The notes under the pieces are model-generated. The model ran no database searches. It was not told the origin of the DNA and saw only the letters and a program-made list of their open reading frames with translations. A stretch of 6,598 nt of DNA, taken from the NCBI GenBank assembly GCA_027618625.1, contig JAQCER010000206.1:1-6598 (forward strand), given 5' to 3'. The DNA comes from Verrucomicrobiota bacterium. Lineage in GTDB: Bacteria > Verrucomicrobiota > Verrucomicrobiia > Verrucomicrobiales > DEV007. The translations under genes were made by a program, and so were the position numbers. Shown here in pieces: positions 1 through 6,109 of the stretch. How positions within the stretch are numbered: the first letter of the stretch is position 1; each line of letters starts with the position of its first letter.

Positions 1-2
1 GT

Positions 3-326
3 CTCGATGCGAAGACCGGGGATCGAGTATGGGAGAGCATGAAAGTGACGACGGGGGACAATAAGGAAAAGGAACGCTGGGCAAATGTTTTCCTTACGGC
101 TCACGAGCCAAGTGGCCGTTGGTTTTTGTTCAACGAGTCGGGCGATCTCATCATTTCCAGACTATCGCCGACTGGATTCGAGGAAATTGACAGGGTTAAT
201 GTGATAGAGCCTAATGGGATCGACATGCGGCGCAGGAAAATCGTCTGGTCGCACCCGGCTTACGCGAACAAGTGCATCTTTGTCCGTAACGACAGTGAGA
301 TCCGCTGCATTTCTCTGGCTGAATGA
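3..326 (+). CDS. PQQ-like beta-propeller protein, C-terminal part (5' end outside window)
   Basis: The reading frame is open from the left edge (first full codon at position 3) to TGA at 324-326, so the ATG at 39 is internal rather than the start. About 107 residues are visible. They open with LDAKTGDRVWE, the classic strand signature of PQQ-binding-like (BamB/quinoprotein) propeller blades. The last blade contains SGDLIISRLSPTGF and ends IVWSHPAYANKCIFVRNDSEIRCISLAE in two steps, which is the usual closing blade of this family in Planctomycetota and Verrucomicrobiota, with a tryptophan in the VWSHP motif. Such proteins are generally exported, and many have no proven cofactor. Whether this one binds PQQ or is only a structural propeller cannot be told from the fragment. 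It converges on mgtE with 23 bases between the two stop codons. The family call is secure; the function is unknown. Confidence 0.85.
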   Translation, partial: LDAKTGDRVWESMKVTTGDNKEKERWANVFLTAHEPSGRWFLFNESGDLIISRLSPTGFEEIDRVNVIEPNGIDMRRRKIVWSHPAYANKCIFVRNDSEIRCISLAE

Positions 327-349
327 GGCAGCCGTCGTACCGTTGCCGT

Positions 350-1753
350 TCAGCTCAAGCGCTCGATAATGCGGCCGGCAAAACTGAGCACCAGGAAGAA
401 GCCGCACATGTCTGTGCAAGTGGTGAGGATCGGGCTGGATGCGAGTGCGGGATCCGCTTTCATGCGCTTGAGAACGAGCGGAATCAGGCCACCAAGGACG
501 ACGGAAAGAAGGGTGTTCGCTGCAAGCGCGCTGCCAATGACGAGTCCGAGCCAAGGATTGAATTGGCCACCGGACAAGGTGCCCCAGAACGAGGCGATGA
601 CGCCTACGAGGGTGCCGAGCACGAATCCATTGACTAGTCCCAGCATTCCTTCCTTCGAGATAATGCGCCAATAGTCGGCTGGTCGGATCAATCCCAGAGT
701 GAGTTCGCGGATACTAACCGCGACAGCCTGGTTGCCTGAGCAGCCGCTCATGTCAGACACCATTGGCAGGAATTTGGCGAGGATGATTGCTGAGGCAAGA
801 GTGCTCTCGAACATTCCGATGATGGTGACGGAAAACAAATTGAGTGCAATGTTAGGCGTCAGCCATGCGAGGCGGCGCTTGCAACGCGTGAAGAGTGGCA
901 TGCTGCGGAGTTCTTCGCCGCCGACAATACCCCTTGATACAAGGAACTCTTCCGCCAGGTGGTCGCTGGCGGCTTCCTGCACTGCTTGGGCCGAAACCAC
1001 TCCGGCCAGCCTGCCTTCTTCATCGATAACGGGCAGGCCAATGTAGGAATTTTCCTCGAAGACCTTCACCAGGGATTCCAATGGTTCGCTGACGGAAACG
1101 GAGGCGGGATTACAGATCATCCTGGACGAGACCGGTCGAAATGGTGGGGTGAGTACCAAGTCACGCAATCGCAGAACTCCAGTGAGCGAGCCATTTGCAG
1201 CCACCGTGTAAACGTATTGCACGTCCATATCGCTGTAATGTTCCGCACCGGTACTGAGTTTCTGAAGAACCTCACCAACGGTCGAATCATCCGGAACCGA
1301 GGCGAAGGCATCAGACATTAATCCACCTGCGCTGTCCCAGGCATACGATGCCAGTGTGCGCAACCTTTCAGCCTCCACTGGATCGTCCATTTCCGCGAGG
1401 ACTGCGGCTGAATCCTCGGGATGCATTTCCTGCAAGAGGTCGACGCCGGTATCTTCGGGCAACGCTTCAATAATGCAGGCTGCATGCTCGCTGGAGACGT
1501 CCTGTAGAATGTCGGCAGCCTGTTCTTCAGGGAGGCTCTCAAGGAGTTCGGCTGCCACATCATGGGGCAGCAGGCTGACCAGTCGGGCCTGGTCTTCATT
1601 GGAGAGTCGGGAGAGGGCACGACGGTCATCCCCTCCGGTGAATGACTCCAGTAGCTGGGTCAGGCCTACGCCGTCTTCTTCGGCGAGCAGCTCATGGATT
1701 TTTTCCCATGGCTTGTCGGACGTCGTTTCTTCTGATGGTGGTGCGCCAGGCAT
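350..1753 (-). CDS. mgtE: MgtE-type magnesium transporter/channel
   Basis: This 467-residue protein has a full MgtE architecture, and its length is normal (the well-studied Thermus protein is about 450). Residues about 34-136 form the MgtE_N superhelical domain, with repeated LLxxLP-type helices (LLPHDVAAELLESLPEEQAADIL). Residues about 142-262 form a pair of CBS domains, beginning at SAGGLMS and including GLPVIDEEGRLAGVVS. Residues about 295-465 are the membrane domain, with five hydrophobic segments. It contains the RLAWLTPN entry, FLPMVSDMSGCSGNQ (the GNxGTQ-like pore loop) and ADPALASSPILTTCTDMCGFF. Asp448 of the last motif sits where the family has its Mg2+-coordinating pore aspartate. 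In the family, the N and CBS domains sense cytoplasmic Mg2+ and close the channel. The ATG at 1753 was chosen because it is the first in frame and leaves a short acidic N-terminus; no clear Shine-Dalgarno precedes it. It lies 72 bases downstream of mrp on the same strand, so the two may be cotranscribed. Confidence 0.95.
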   Translation of the reverse strand: MPGAPPSEETTSDKPWEKIHELLAEEDGVGLTQLLESFTGGDDRRALSRLSNEDQARLVSLLPHDVAAELLESLPEEQAADILQDVSSEHAACIIEALPEDTGVDLLQEMHPEDSAAVLAEMDDPVEAERLRTLASYAWDSAGGLMSDAFASVPDDSTVGEVLQKLSTGAEHYSDMDVQYVYTVAANGSLTGVLRLRDLVLTPPFRPVSSRMICNPASVSVSEPLESLVKVFEENSYIGLPVIDEEGRLAGVVSAQAVQEAASDHLAEEFLVSRGIVGGEELRSMPLFTRCKRRLAWLTPNIALNLFSVTIIGMFESTLASAIILAKFLPMVSDMSGCSGNQAVAVSIRELTLGLIRPADYWRIISKEGMLGLVNGFVLGTLVGVIASFWGTLSGGQFNPWLGLVIGSALAANTLLSVVLGGLIPLVLKRMKADPALASSPILTTCTDMCGFFLVLSFAGRIIERLS

Positions 1754-1758
1754 GCTGA

Positions 1759-1791
1759 CAGCTTCGCGCCGTTCACTGGAGAGTGAAGCTG
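1759..1791 (-). promoter_or_regulatory. Overlapping inverted repeats in the mgtE leader
   Basis: Just upstream of the mgtE start, two inverted repeats share bases 1785-1787. The outer one pairs CAGCTTC with GAAGCTG (1759-1765 with 1785-1791). The inner one pairs TTCACT with AGTGAA (1772-1777 with 1782-1787) around a 4-base loop. In the mRNA these two hairpins could not both form fully. The outer stem ends only 5 bases before the ATG and would cover the ribosome-binding region. A switch in translation of mgtE is conceivable, but it is inferred only from geometry. Confidence 0.25.
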
Positions 1792-1825
1792 AATTTTACG
1801 CTACGATCCGATCGGATGCTGCCAA

Positions 1826-2872
1826 TTAACGGAGGTTGGCAACTACGCTGCGGGCGATGCTGGCGAAGGATGCGCTGATCTCGTTGGAATCGACAGACTG
1901 GAGGGCGATCGGCATGCCGCTGTCACCGCCTTCGCGGGTGGCGATGTCGATGGCGATCTGTCCAAGCAGCGGGACACCGAGACGCTCCGCCTCCCGCTGG
2001 CCGCCACCGTTGCCGAAGATATCGTAACGTTTGCCGGTGTCCGGACAGCGGAAGAAGCTCATGTTCTCAACGATGCCGACGATGGGGATATTGACTTTTG
2101 CGAACATGGACACGGCTTTCCGCGCATCGATCAACGCCACTTCTTGTGGCGTGGTGACAATGACGGCACCGGTGACGGTGACCGTTTGCACGACGGTCAG
2201 CTGGATGTCGCCCGTGCCGGGAGGAAGATCCAGAATGAGGTAATCGAGGTCTCCCCACATGACCTGCTGAAGAAACTGTTGCGTGTAGCGGGTCGCCATC
2301 GGCCCACGGACGATCACAGGAGATGTGTCGCTGAGCAAAAAGCCCATCGAAATAAGTTTCACGCCGTGCCGGATGATCGGGATGATCTCATTGTCTTCCG
2401 TCGCGAGCGGTCGCTCGTCCGTACCGAACATGAGTGCGATGCTGGGGCCGTAGAGGTCGCAGTCACACAGGCCCACCGATGCGCCGGTCGAAGCCAGTGC
2501 AACGGCAAGATTTGCCGAGACCGTGGACTTTCCCACGCCACCTTTGCCACTGGCCACGGCGATGATGTTCTTAACTCCCGGGATGACTGCCTTGCCGATC
2601 GCTCCGGCTCCGGACGGGGCTGCGGCTGGTTCTTGAATGTCAAAGTCAATTTTGGCGGAGACGATGCCCTCGATCTGGCTCAGTGCGGCAGTGACCTCGC
2701 GATGTACCTGCTCGGGAATAGCTGCATCCCGTGTAGCGATTTGAATTTTCACGGTAACCTCACCGGCGACTATGTGAATGGCCTTGACGAGGCCAAAAGA
2801 TACAATATCCCGACTGTAGCCGGGGTATTTTACGGAAGCCAAGGCCTGGCGGACGGTGTCTTTAGTAACCAT
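1826..2872 (-). CDS. mrp: Mrp/ApbC family iron-sulfur cluster carrier ATPase
   Basis: This 348-residue cytoplasmic P-loop ATPase belongs to the Mrp/NBP35 family, whose members bind Fe-S clusters and pass them to apoproteins. Residues about 3-78 are the MIP18-like (DUF59) domain (VRQALASVKYPGYSRDIVSFG). The NTPase domain follows, with Walker A GKGGVGKS at 109-116, switch I-like CDCDLYGPS at 136-144 and Walker B LILDLPPGTGD at 212-222. The late segment ENMSFFRCPDTGKRYDIFG (269-287) is the site of the family's CxxC, but only Cys276 is present and the second position is Thr279. The only other cysteines are Cys136 and Cys138, beside the nucleotide site. I chose ATG 2872 because the preceding 24 codons of the longer GTG-2944 frame do not look like Mrp and the family normally begins close to this point. 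No Shine-Dalgarno is visible at either start. It lies between rpoN and mgtE. Confidence 0.93.
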   Translation of the reverse strand: MVTKDTVRQALASVKYPGYSRDIVSFGLVKAIHIVAGEVTVKIQIATRDAAIPEQVHREVTAALSQIEGIVSAKIDFDIQEPAAAPSGAGAIGKAVIPGVKNIIAVASGKGGVGKSTVSANLAVALASTGASVGLCDCDLYGPSIALMFGTDERPLATEDNEIIPIIRHGVKLISMGFLLSDTSPVIVRGPMATRYTQQFLQQVMWGDLDYLILDLPPGTGDIQLTVVQTVTVTGAVIVTTPQEVALIDARKAVSMFAKVNIPIVGIVENMSFFRCPDTGKRYDIFGNGGGQREAERLGVPLLGQIAIDIATREGGDSGMPIALQSVDSNEISASFASIARSVVANLR

Positions 2873-2892
2873 GGGTGCGTGCAGGAATAGTG

Positions 2893-2898
2893 ATTGTA
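2893..2898 (-). promoter_or_regulatory. Possible -10 element for mrp
   Basis: TACAAT on the minus strand differs from the sigma-70 -10 consensus by one base and would start transcription about 13 bases before the mrp ATG at 2872. No good -35 element lies 16-18 bases further upstream, so this is a weak call. If used, it would make mrp (and mgtE) partly independent of rpoN and would exclude the longer GTG-2944 start. Confidence 0.2.
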
Positions 2899-2947
2899 AG
2901 CTGAAAGATCTGAACCGAAATGTGGTCGCCCCGGTGCGTCCCACTCA

Positions 2948-2966
2948 CTCGGGCAGGATTGCCGAG
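2948..2966 (-). other. Small stem-loop after rpoN
   Basis: In the 134-base gap between rpoN and mrp, the minus strand reads CTCGGCA-ATCC-TGCCCGAG. This forms a 7-pair stem with one bulged C and a 4-base loop, about 40 bases past the rpoN stop. No run of T follows on the minus strand, so it lacks the hallmark of an intrinsic terminator. It could slow polymerase or protect the rpoN mRNA 3' end. The rest of this gap shows nothing definite beyond the possible -10 element nearer mrp. Confidence 0.25.
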
Positions 2967-3006
2967 AGGTCAATCGAATCTACTTCAGTTGAATCAACCC
3001 AAGGAG

Positions 3007-4410
3007 TCAGTAGGATTTTCGCAGGTGGCTGGGGAGGATATTCAATTCCTCCCGGTATTTAGCTACGGTGCGGCGGGCGATATTGATGCCCTGTTCCTTC
3101 AGTTTTTCCACGAGCTTCTGGTCACTGAGGGGCGACTTGTGGTCCTCATTCTTCACTACATCGGCCAGTGCATTTTTGATGCTGGTATTGCTCATGCTCT
3201 CGCCTGAGTCCGTTTCGTAGCCGGAGGTGAAGAAATATTTCATCTCGAACATGCCATGCGGAGTGGCCATGTACTTACCCGAGATGGCACGACTGACTGT
3301 GGTCTCGTGGACTCCCACTTGTTCAGCTACCTGGGCCATATTCATCGGGCGCAGGTGGGTTTTGCCGTGCTCCATGAATTCGGTCTGACGACCTACAATC
3401 TCCTGGACGATGTTCTGGATCGTTTCCTGCCGCTGGTGGATGCTCTTGATTAGAAACTTTCCTCCCCGGATTTTGTCACGAATGTAGCTGCGGACGGCGG
3501 TGTCGCTCGTGGAGTTTGAAAGGATTTCCTTGTAGGTATTGCTGATGCGCAGTCTGGGGATGTGTTCTTCATTGAGGCGCGGCACCCACTTGGTGCCATC
3601 CCATTCAACCGTTACGTCCGGGACAATGTAGAAGTCTGGCGTGGAAGAAAATGCACCGCCTGGCTTTGGATTGAGCGTGGCAATCATTTCGGCGGCGCCG
3701 GATACTTGCTCAATGGTCACTGAGAGCCTCTTGGCGATCTGCGGGTAGCGCTTTCGTGCCAGATCATCCAAGTGGGAGGAAACGATGCGATACTCCAGGC
3801 TGAATTCTTTCCCGAGACGCTTGAGCTGAATCAGCAGGCACTCGCGCAGATCCTCTGAGCCAACGCCGACCGGATCAAACGACTGAATCAACGCTTTGGC
3901 TGCCTGAAGCTTTACCAATGGAATGCCAGCGGTGAGGCTGAACTCGCCGATGGCAATTTGGAGAAAGCCCCGGTCATCAATGTTGCCGATGAGCATCTCG
4001 GCAAGCTCGCGTGTCTCTGGCGGTTCATCAGCGGTGGAGAGCTGAGCCATCAGGTGCTCTTGCAGCGTGACCGGTTCGACGAGGGAATCGAAAAGGAACT
4101 GGCGTCTGGCGTCCTGATCAGTGGAGCTGCCACTGTTGCGCCGCAACTGCTGCATGTAGTCGCGCCAGTCTTCGTCCAGTTGAGTCAGGGCTTCGATTTC
4201 GCTATCGGTTTCTCGGGCGTCGTCCTCCTTCTGTTGCTCAAGGGAAATGTCGTTGCTTTCGTCTTCTAAAACCGGATTCTCAGATATTTCCTGCTGGACG
4301 AGTTGTCGCAGCTCAAGCGTAGGAACCTGCAACACCTGCAGGCTTTGCTGCATTTGTGGCGACAGTTTTTGCTGCTGCGAGAGCGACTGCGTGAGGGCGG
4401 GTCCGGGCAT
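3007..4410 (-). CDS. rpoN: RNA polymerase sigma-54 factor RpoN
   Basis: This is the alternative sigma factor that directs polymerase to -24/-12 promoters and needs an AAA+ enhancer-binding activator to open them. From ATG 4410 it has 467 residues (E. coli RpoN has 477). Region I is the glutamine-rich start, residues 1-45 (LTQSLSQQQKLSPQMQQSLQ). Region II is acidic, about 46-90. The core-binding region spans about 105-300 (SFDPVGVGSEDLRECL, LNPKPGG). The helix-turn-helix lies at about 357-378 (MNMAQVAEQVGVHETTVSRA), followed by MKYFFTSG (390-397). The RpoN box ARRTVAKYRE (445-454), which reads the -24 element, is perfect. A longer frame from TTG 4443 adds 11 residues. I prefer ATG 4410 because the predicted transcript from the sigma-54 promoter at 4450-4466 starts near 4439. 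No Shine-Dalgarno is visible. The usual neighbours (hpf, ptsN, rapZ) are absent; mrp and mgtE follow instead. Confidence 0.96.
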   Translation of the reverse strand: MPGPALTQSLSQQQKLSPQMQQSLQVLQVPTLELRQLVQQEISENPVLEDESNDISLEQQKEDDARETDSEIEALTQLDEDWRDYMQQLRRNSGSSTDQDARRQFLFDSLVEPVTLQEHLMAQLSTADEPPETRELAEMLIGNIDDRGFLQIAIGEFSLTAGIPLVKLQAAKALIQSFDPVGVGSEDLRECLLIQLKRLGKEFSLEYRIVSSHLDDLARKRYPQIAKRLSVTIEQVSGAAEMIATLNPKPGGAFSSTPDFYIVPDVTVEWDGTKWVPRLNEEHIPRLRISNTYKEILSNSTSDTAVRSYIRDKIRGGKFLIKSIHQRQETIQNIVQEIVGRQTEFMEHGKTHLRPMNMAQVAEQVGVHETTVSRAISGKYMATPHGMFEMKYFFTSGYETDSGESMSNTSIKNALADVVKNEDHKSPLSDQKLVEKLKEQGINIARRTVAKYREELNILPSHLRKSY

Positions 4411-4449
4411 GGTCTTCAGGGATGCTAGCGCCCGATTTATCAAATGGAA

Positions 4450-4466
4450 AGCAAATTTTAGGCCAA
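4450..4466 (-). promoter_or_regulatory. Sigma-54 (-24/-12) promoter upstream of rpoN
   Basis: The minus strand reads TTGGCCTAAAATTTGCT, against the consensus YTGGCACGrNNNTTGCW. The TTGGC of the -24 element and TTGCT of the -12 element are intact, and the invariant GG and GC are exactly 10 bases apart. Only the ACG after TGGC differs. With C of the -12 GC at 4451, transcription would begin near 4439. That gives a leader of about 29 bases to the rpoN ATG at 4410. A TAAAAT lies inside the element and could mimic a sigma-70 -10 box, but no -35 partner is evident. Confidence 0.6.
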
Positions 4467-4484
4467 TCTATTGAACTAAATGAC

Positions 4485-4497
4485 GAAAGTGTTGATC
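4485..4497 (-). promoter_or_regulatory. IHF-like bend site upstream of rpoN promoter
   Basis: The minus-strand sequence GATCAACACTTTC matches the E. coli IHF consensus WATCAANNNNTTR at the ATCAA and TT cores but misses the first and last degenerate positions. It would sit at about -58 to -46 from the predicted start at 4439, where IHF-type bending commonly assists sigma-54 promoters. The match is short, and IHF specificity in this phylum is not known to me. Confidence 0.25.
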
Positions 4498-4516
4498 GAC
4501 AGTAAAAACAACTGCG

Positions 4517-4534
4517 GTCGCACCCGTCGCACTC
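4517..4534 (-). repeat. Tandem 9-base repeat upstream of rpoN
   Basis: Two adjacent 9-base units, GAGTGCGAC and GGGTGCGAC on the minus strand, differ at one position and occupy about -95 to -78 relative to the predicted rpoN start. Tandem or paired boxes at this distance can be activator sites for sigma-54 promoters, though those are more often inverted repeats. Function is unproven. The remainder of the 4467-4631 gap contains only the stem-loop near the DUF1501 stop. Confidence 0.3.
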
Positions 4535-4578
4535 CTCCAAAATCCAGAAGCCTAGCCTCGGTTATTCATGAAGATCGT

Positions 4579-4623
4579 AGCGAGACGCGGCAAAAGGTTT
4601 GCGACATTGGCGGGGCACTCGCT
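4579..4623 (-). other. Stem-loop region after the DUF1501 gene
   Basis: Starting 8 bases past the DUF1501 stop, the inverted repeat AGCGAG/CTCGCT (4579-4584 with 4618-4623) encloses a smaller perfect hairpin GCAAA-AGG-TTTGC (4590-4602). This is a plausible transcript end for the DUF1553-DUF1501 unit, ahead of the rpoN promoter. It has no T-run after the outer stem, so a factor-independent terminator is not supported. Confidence 0.25.
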
Positions 4624-4631
4624 TCGTGAAC

Positions 4632-6083
4632 TTACGCGAGCAATTCTCTGATCACCTCTGCCCCCTGATTATTGGTAAGGCTGAGTGCCTGGCCGTTGCG
4701 CTTGTAGACCAGTTTCTGATGATCGAATCCTAACAGGTGCAGAAGCGTGGCGTGATAGTCGAAGTGGTTTACGATGTCTTCAACCGCGTGGTGCCCCCAT
4801 TCATCGGTGGCACCGTGGACATGGCCGCCTTTGAAGCCGCCGCCTGCTACCCACATGGAGAAGCCGTAGGTGTTGTGATCGCGTCCGACCTTTGCACTGA
4901 TGCGGTTCTGGGCGACGGGCAGCCGTCCCATTTCGCCGCCCCAGTGGACGACGGTGTTATCGAGCAAACCGAGCGCTTTCAAGTCTTTCACCAATGCCAC
5001 TGCTGGCTGATCCACTTCCCGGCATGAATTGGGCAGGGCGGTCATGATGTTTCCGTGATGATCCCACGATTGACCGATGGTCAGCAATTGCACACAACGC
5101 ACTCCGCGCTCAACCAGCCTGCGGGCAATGAGGCAACGCGTGCCGTAGTCGCGAGTGGTATCCTGATCGATGCCGTAGAGCTTTTTGGTGGCGTCGGATT
5201 CTTTTGAGATATCGAATGCTTCAGACGCAGAAGTCTGCATCCGGCCCGCGAGTTCATAGGAAGAGATGCGCGCGTCGAGATCGAGCTCCGCCGGGTGCTG
5301 CGCCAGATGGTCACGGTTCAACGATTGAATGAAATCGATCTGGTTGCGCTGCGCTTCTCCGCGCAAGTGATCAGCAGGCTCAAGATTAAGGATGCGCGGC
5401 TCGGATGCGCGCACTTGAACGCCCTGATAAATCGACGGCAGCCAGCCATTGGTCCAGTGTTGTTGCGCAAACTGCGGCAGTCCAGACGGGTGCGTCATCG
5501 CGACATAGGCCGGGAGGTCTTTGTTCTCTGATCCGAGAGCGTACGATACCCAACTACCCAGCGACGGAAAGCCGCCGCGAAACGTACCCGTGTTCATCGC
5601 CCACATCGACTGCAGGTGATTGTTCACTCCTGTATGCATGGAACGGATCACGGTCACATCGTCGACGATGCTGCCCAGATGCGGCAGCAGCTCGGAGATC
5701 TCGGTGCCACACTGGCCATGCGCGCGAAACTTGAAGGGGCTGGCGAAAACGGTCGACGAAGCCTCGGCAGCGTTGTCGTATCGGATTTTGCCCGGAAACG
5801 GCTTGCCATCCCACTTCGCCATGCCTGGCTTCGGGTCCATCAGATCGACCTGACTTGGGCCACCCATCATGAAAAGCGAGATGACAGCCTTGGCCTGCGC
5901 TGGCCGGTGCGCTGGCTTGGGTGTGAGATCAAATCGCTCACCACCAAGGAACGGCTTCACGGGAGCCGCGAGCAGATTCTCGTCCTGCAACAACGATGCC
6001 AGCCCCATGGAGCCGAGACTGAACGCGCTGGCTCGGACAAAGTGGCGACGCGAGCAGAAGGCTGGAGCGGATTTTTGTTTCAT
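4632..6083 (-). CDS. Tat-exported DUF1501 family protein
   Basis: This 483-residue DUF1501 protein, from the alkaline phosphatase/sulfatase-like fold group, has no established reaction. Residues 1-40 form a twin-arginine signal: SRRHFVRAS (Arg12, Arg13), then a hydrophobic stretch and an AA before PVKP, implying folded export to the periplasm. Family motifs appear in order: MMGGPSQVDLMDPKP (72-86), the SMHTGVNNH region (148-156), QSWDHHGN (338-345), WGGEMGRLP (381-389), GRDHNTYGFSMWVAGGG (400-416), HVHGATDEWG (421-430) and DYHATLLHLLGFDH (442-455). The conserved Asp/His residues look intact. ATG 6083 is preferred to the upstream TTG 6155 because the signal peptide starts directly there, AAGGAA lies 8 bases ahead, and the longer frame would overlap the DUF1553 gene. 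It follows that gene by 26 bases, so the two are almost certainly cotranscribed. These pairs occur in large numbers in Planctomycetota and Verrucomicrobiota, often near polysaccharide-degradation genes. Confidence 0.93.
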   Translation of the reverse strand: MKQKSAPAFCSRRHFVRASAFSLGSMGLASLLQDENLLAAPVKPFLGGERFDLTPKPAHRPAQAKAVISLFMMGGPSQVDLMDPKPGMAKWDGKPFPGKIRYDNAAEASSTVFASPFKFRAHGQCGTEISELLPHLGSIVDDVTVIRSMHTGVNNHLQSMWAMNTGTFRGGFPSLGSWVSYALGSENKDLPAYVAMTHPSGLPQFAQQHWTNGWLPSIYQGVQVRASEPRILNLEPADHLRGEAQRNQIDFIQSLNRDHLAQHPAELDLDARISSYELAGRMQTSASEAFDISKESDATKKLYGIDQDTTRDYGTRCLIARRLVERGVRCVQLLTIGQSWDHHGNIMTALPNSCREVDQPAVALVKDLKALGLLDNTVVHWGGEMGRLPVAQNRISAKVGRDHNTYGFSMWVAGGGFKGGHVHGATDEWGHHAVEDIVNHFDYHATLLHLLGFDHQKLVYKRNGQALSLTNNQGAEVIRELLA

Positions 6084-6091
6084 TGTAAGGA

Positions 6092-6097
6092 TTCCTT
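6092..6097 (-). promoter_or_regulatory. Shine-Dalgarno for the DUF1501 gene
   Basis: AAGGAA on the minus strand lies 8 bases before ATG 6083, inside the 26-base gap after the DUF1553 stop. It is the only clear Shine-Dalgarno among the start codons in this window, and it decides the start of this gene against the upstream TTG at 6155. Confidence 0.55.
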
Positions 6098-6109
6098 CAA
6101 ATGGATGAT

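Noticed and set aside
327..349. Bidirectional terminator between the PQQ-like gene and mgtE
   Set aside because: Only a 4-base GGCA/TGCC match with an imperfect continuation and no T-run on either strand; the 23-base gap shows no convincing terminator.
162..671. A 169-codon minus-strand open frame overlapping the PQQ-like gene and mgtE
   Set aside because: It crosses the convergent junction, and its Arg/His/Ser/Pro-rich translation is a frame-shifted reading of the mgtE 3' end.
1754..1825. M-box (ykoK-type) Mg2+ riboswitch before mgtE
   Set aside because: The gap is 72 bases, less than half the length of that RNA, and none of its conserved blocks are recognisable.
2144..2890. A 248-codon plus-strand open frame opposite mrp
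   Set aside because: It lies wholly antisense to a clear Mrp gene, its translation has no recognisable domain and is rich in Arg/Asp/Gly/His as expected for an antisense shadow in GC-rich DNA.
2873..2944. GTG 2944 as the mrp start
   Set aside because: The added 24 residues do not resemble the family N-terminus; the MIP18-like domain begins right after ATG 2872.
4411..4443. TTG 4443 as the rpoN start
   Set aside because: It adds 11 residues unlike RpoN N-termini and lies upstream of the start of transcription predicted from the -24/-12 promoter.
4313..4540. A 75-codon Cys-rich minus-strand open frame upstream of and overlapping rpoN
   Set aside because: Most of it overlaps rpoN region I in another frame, it has no ribosome-binding site, and it would cover the predicted promoter.
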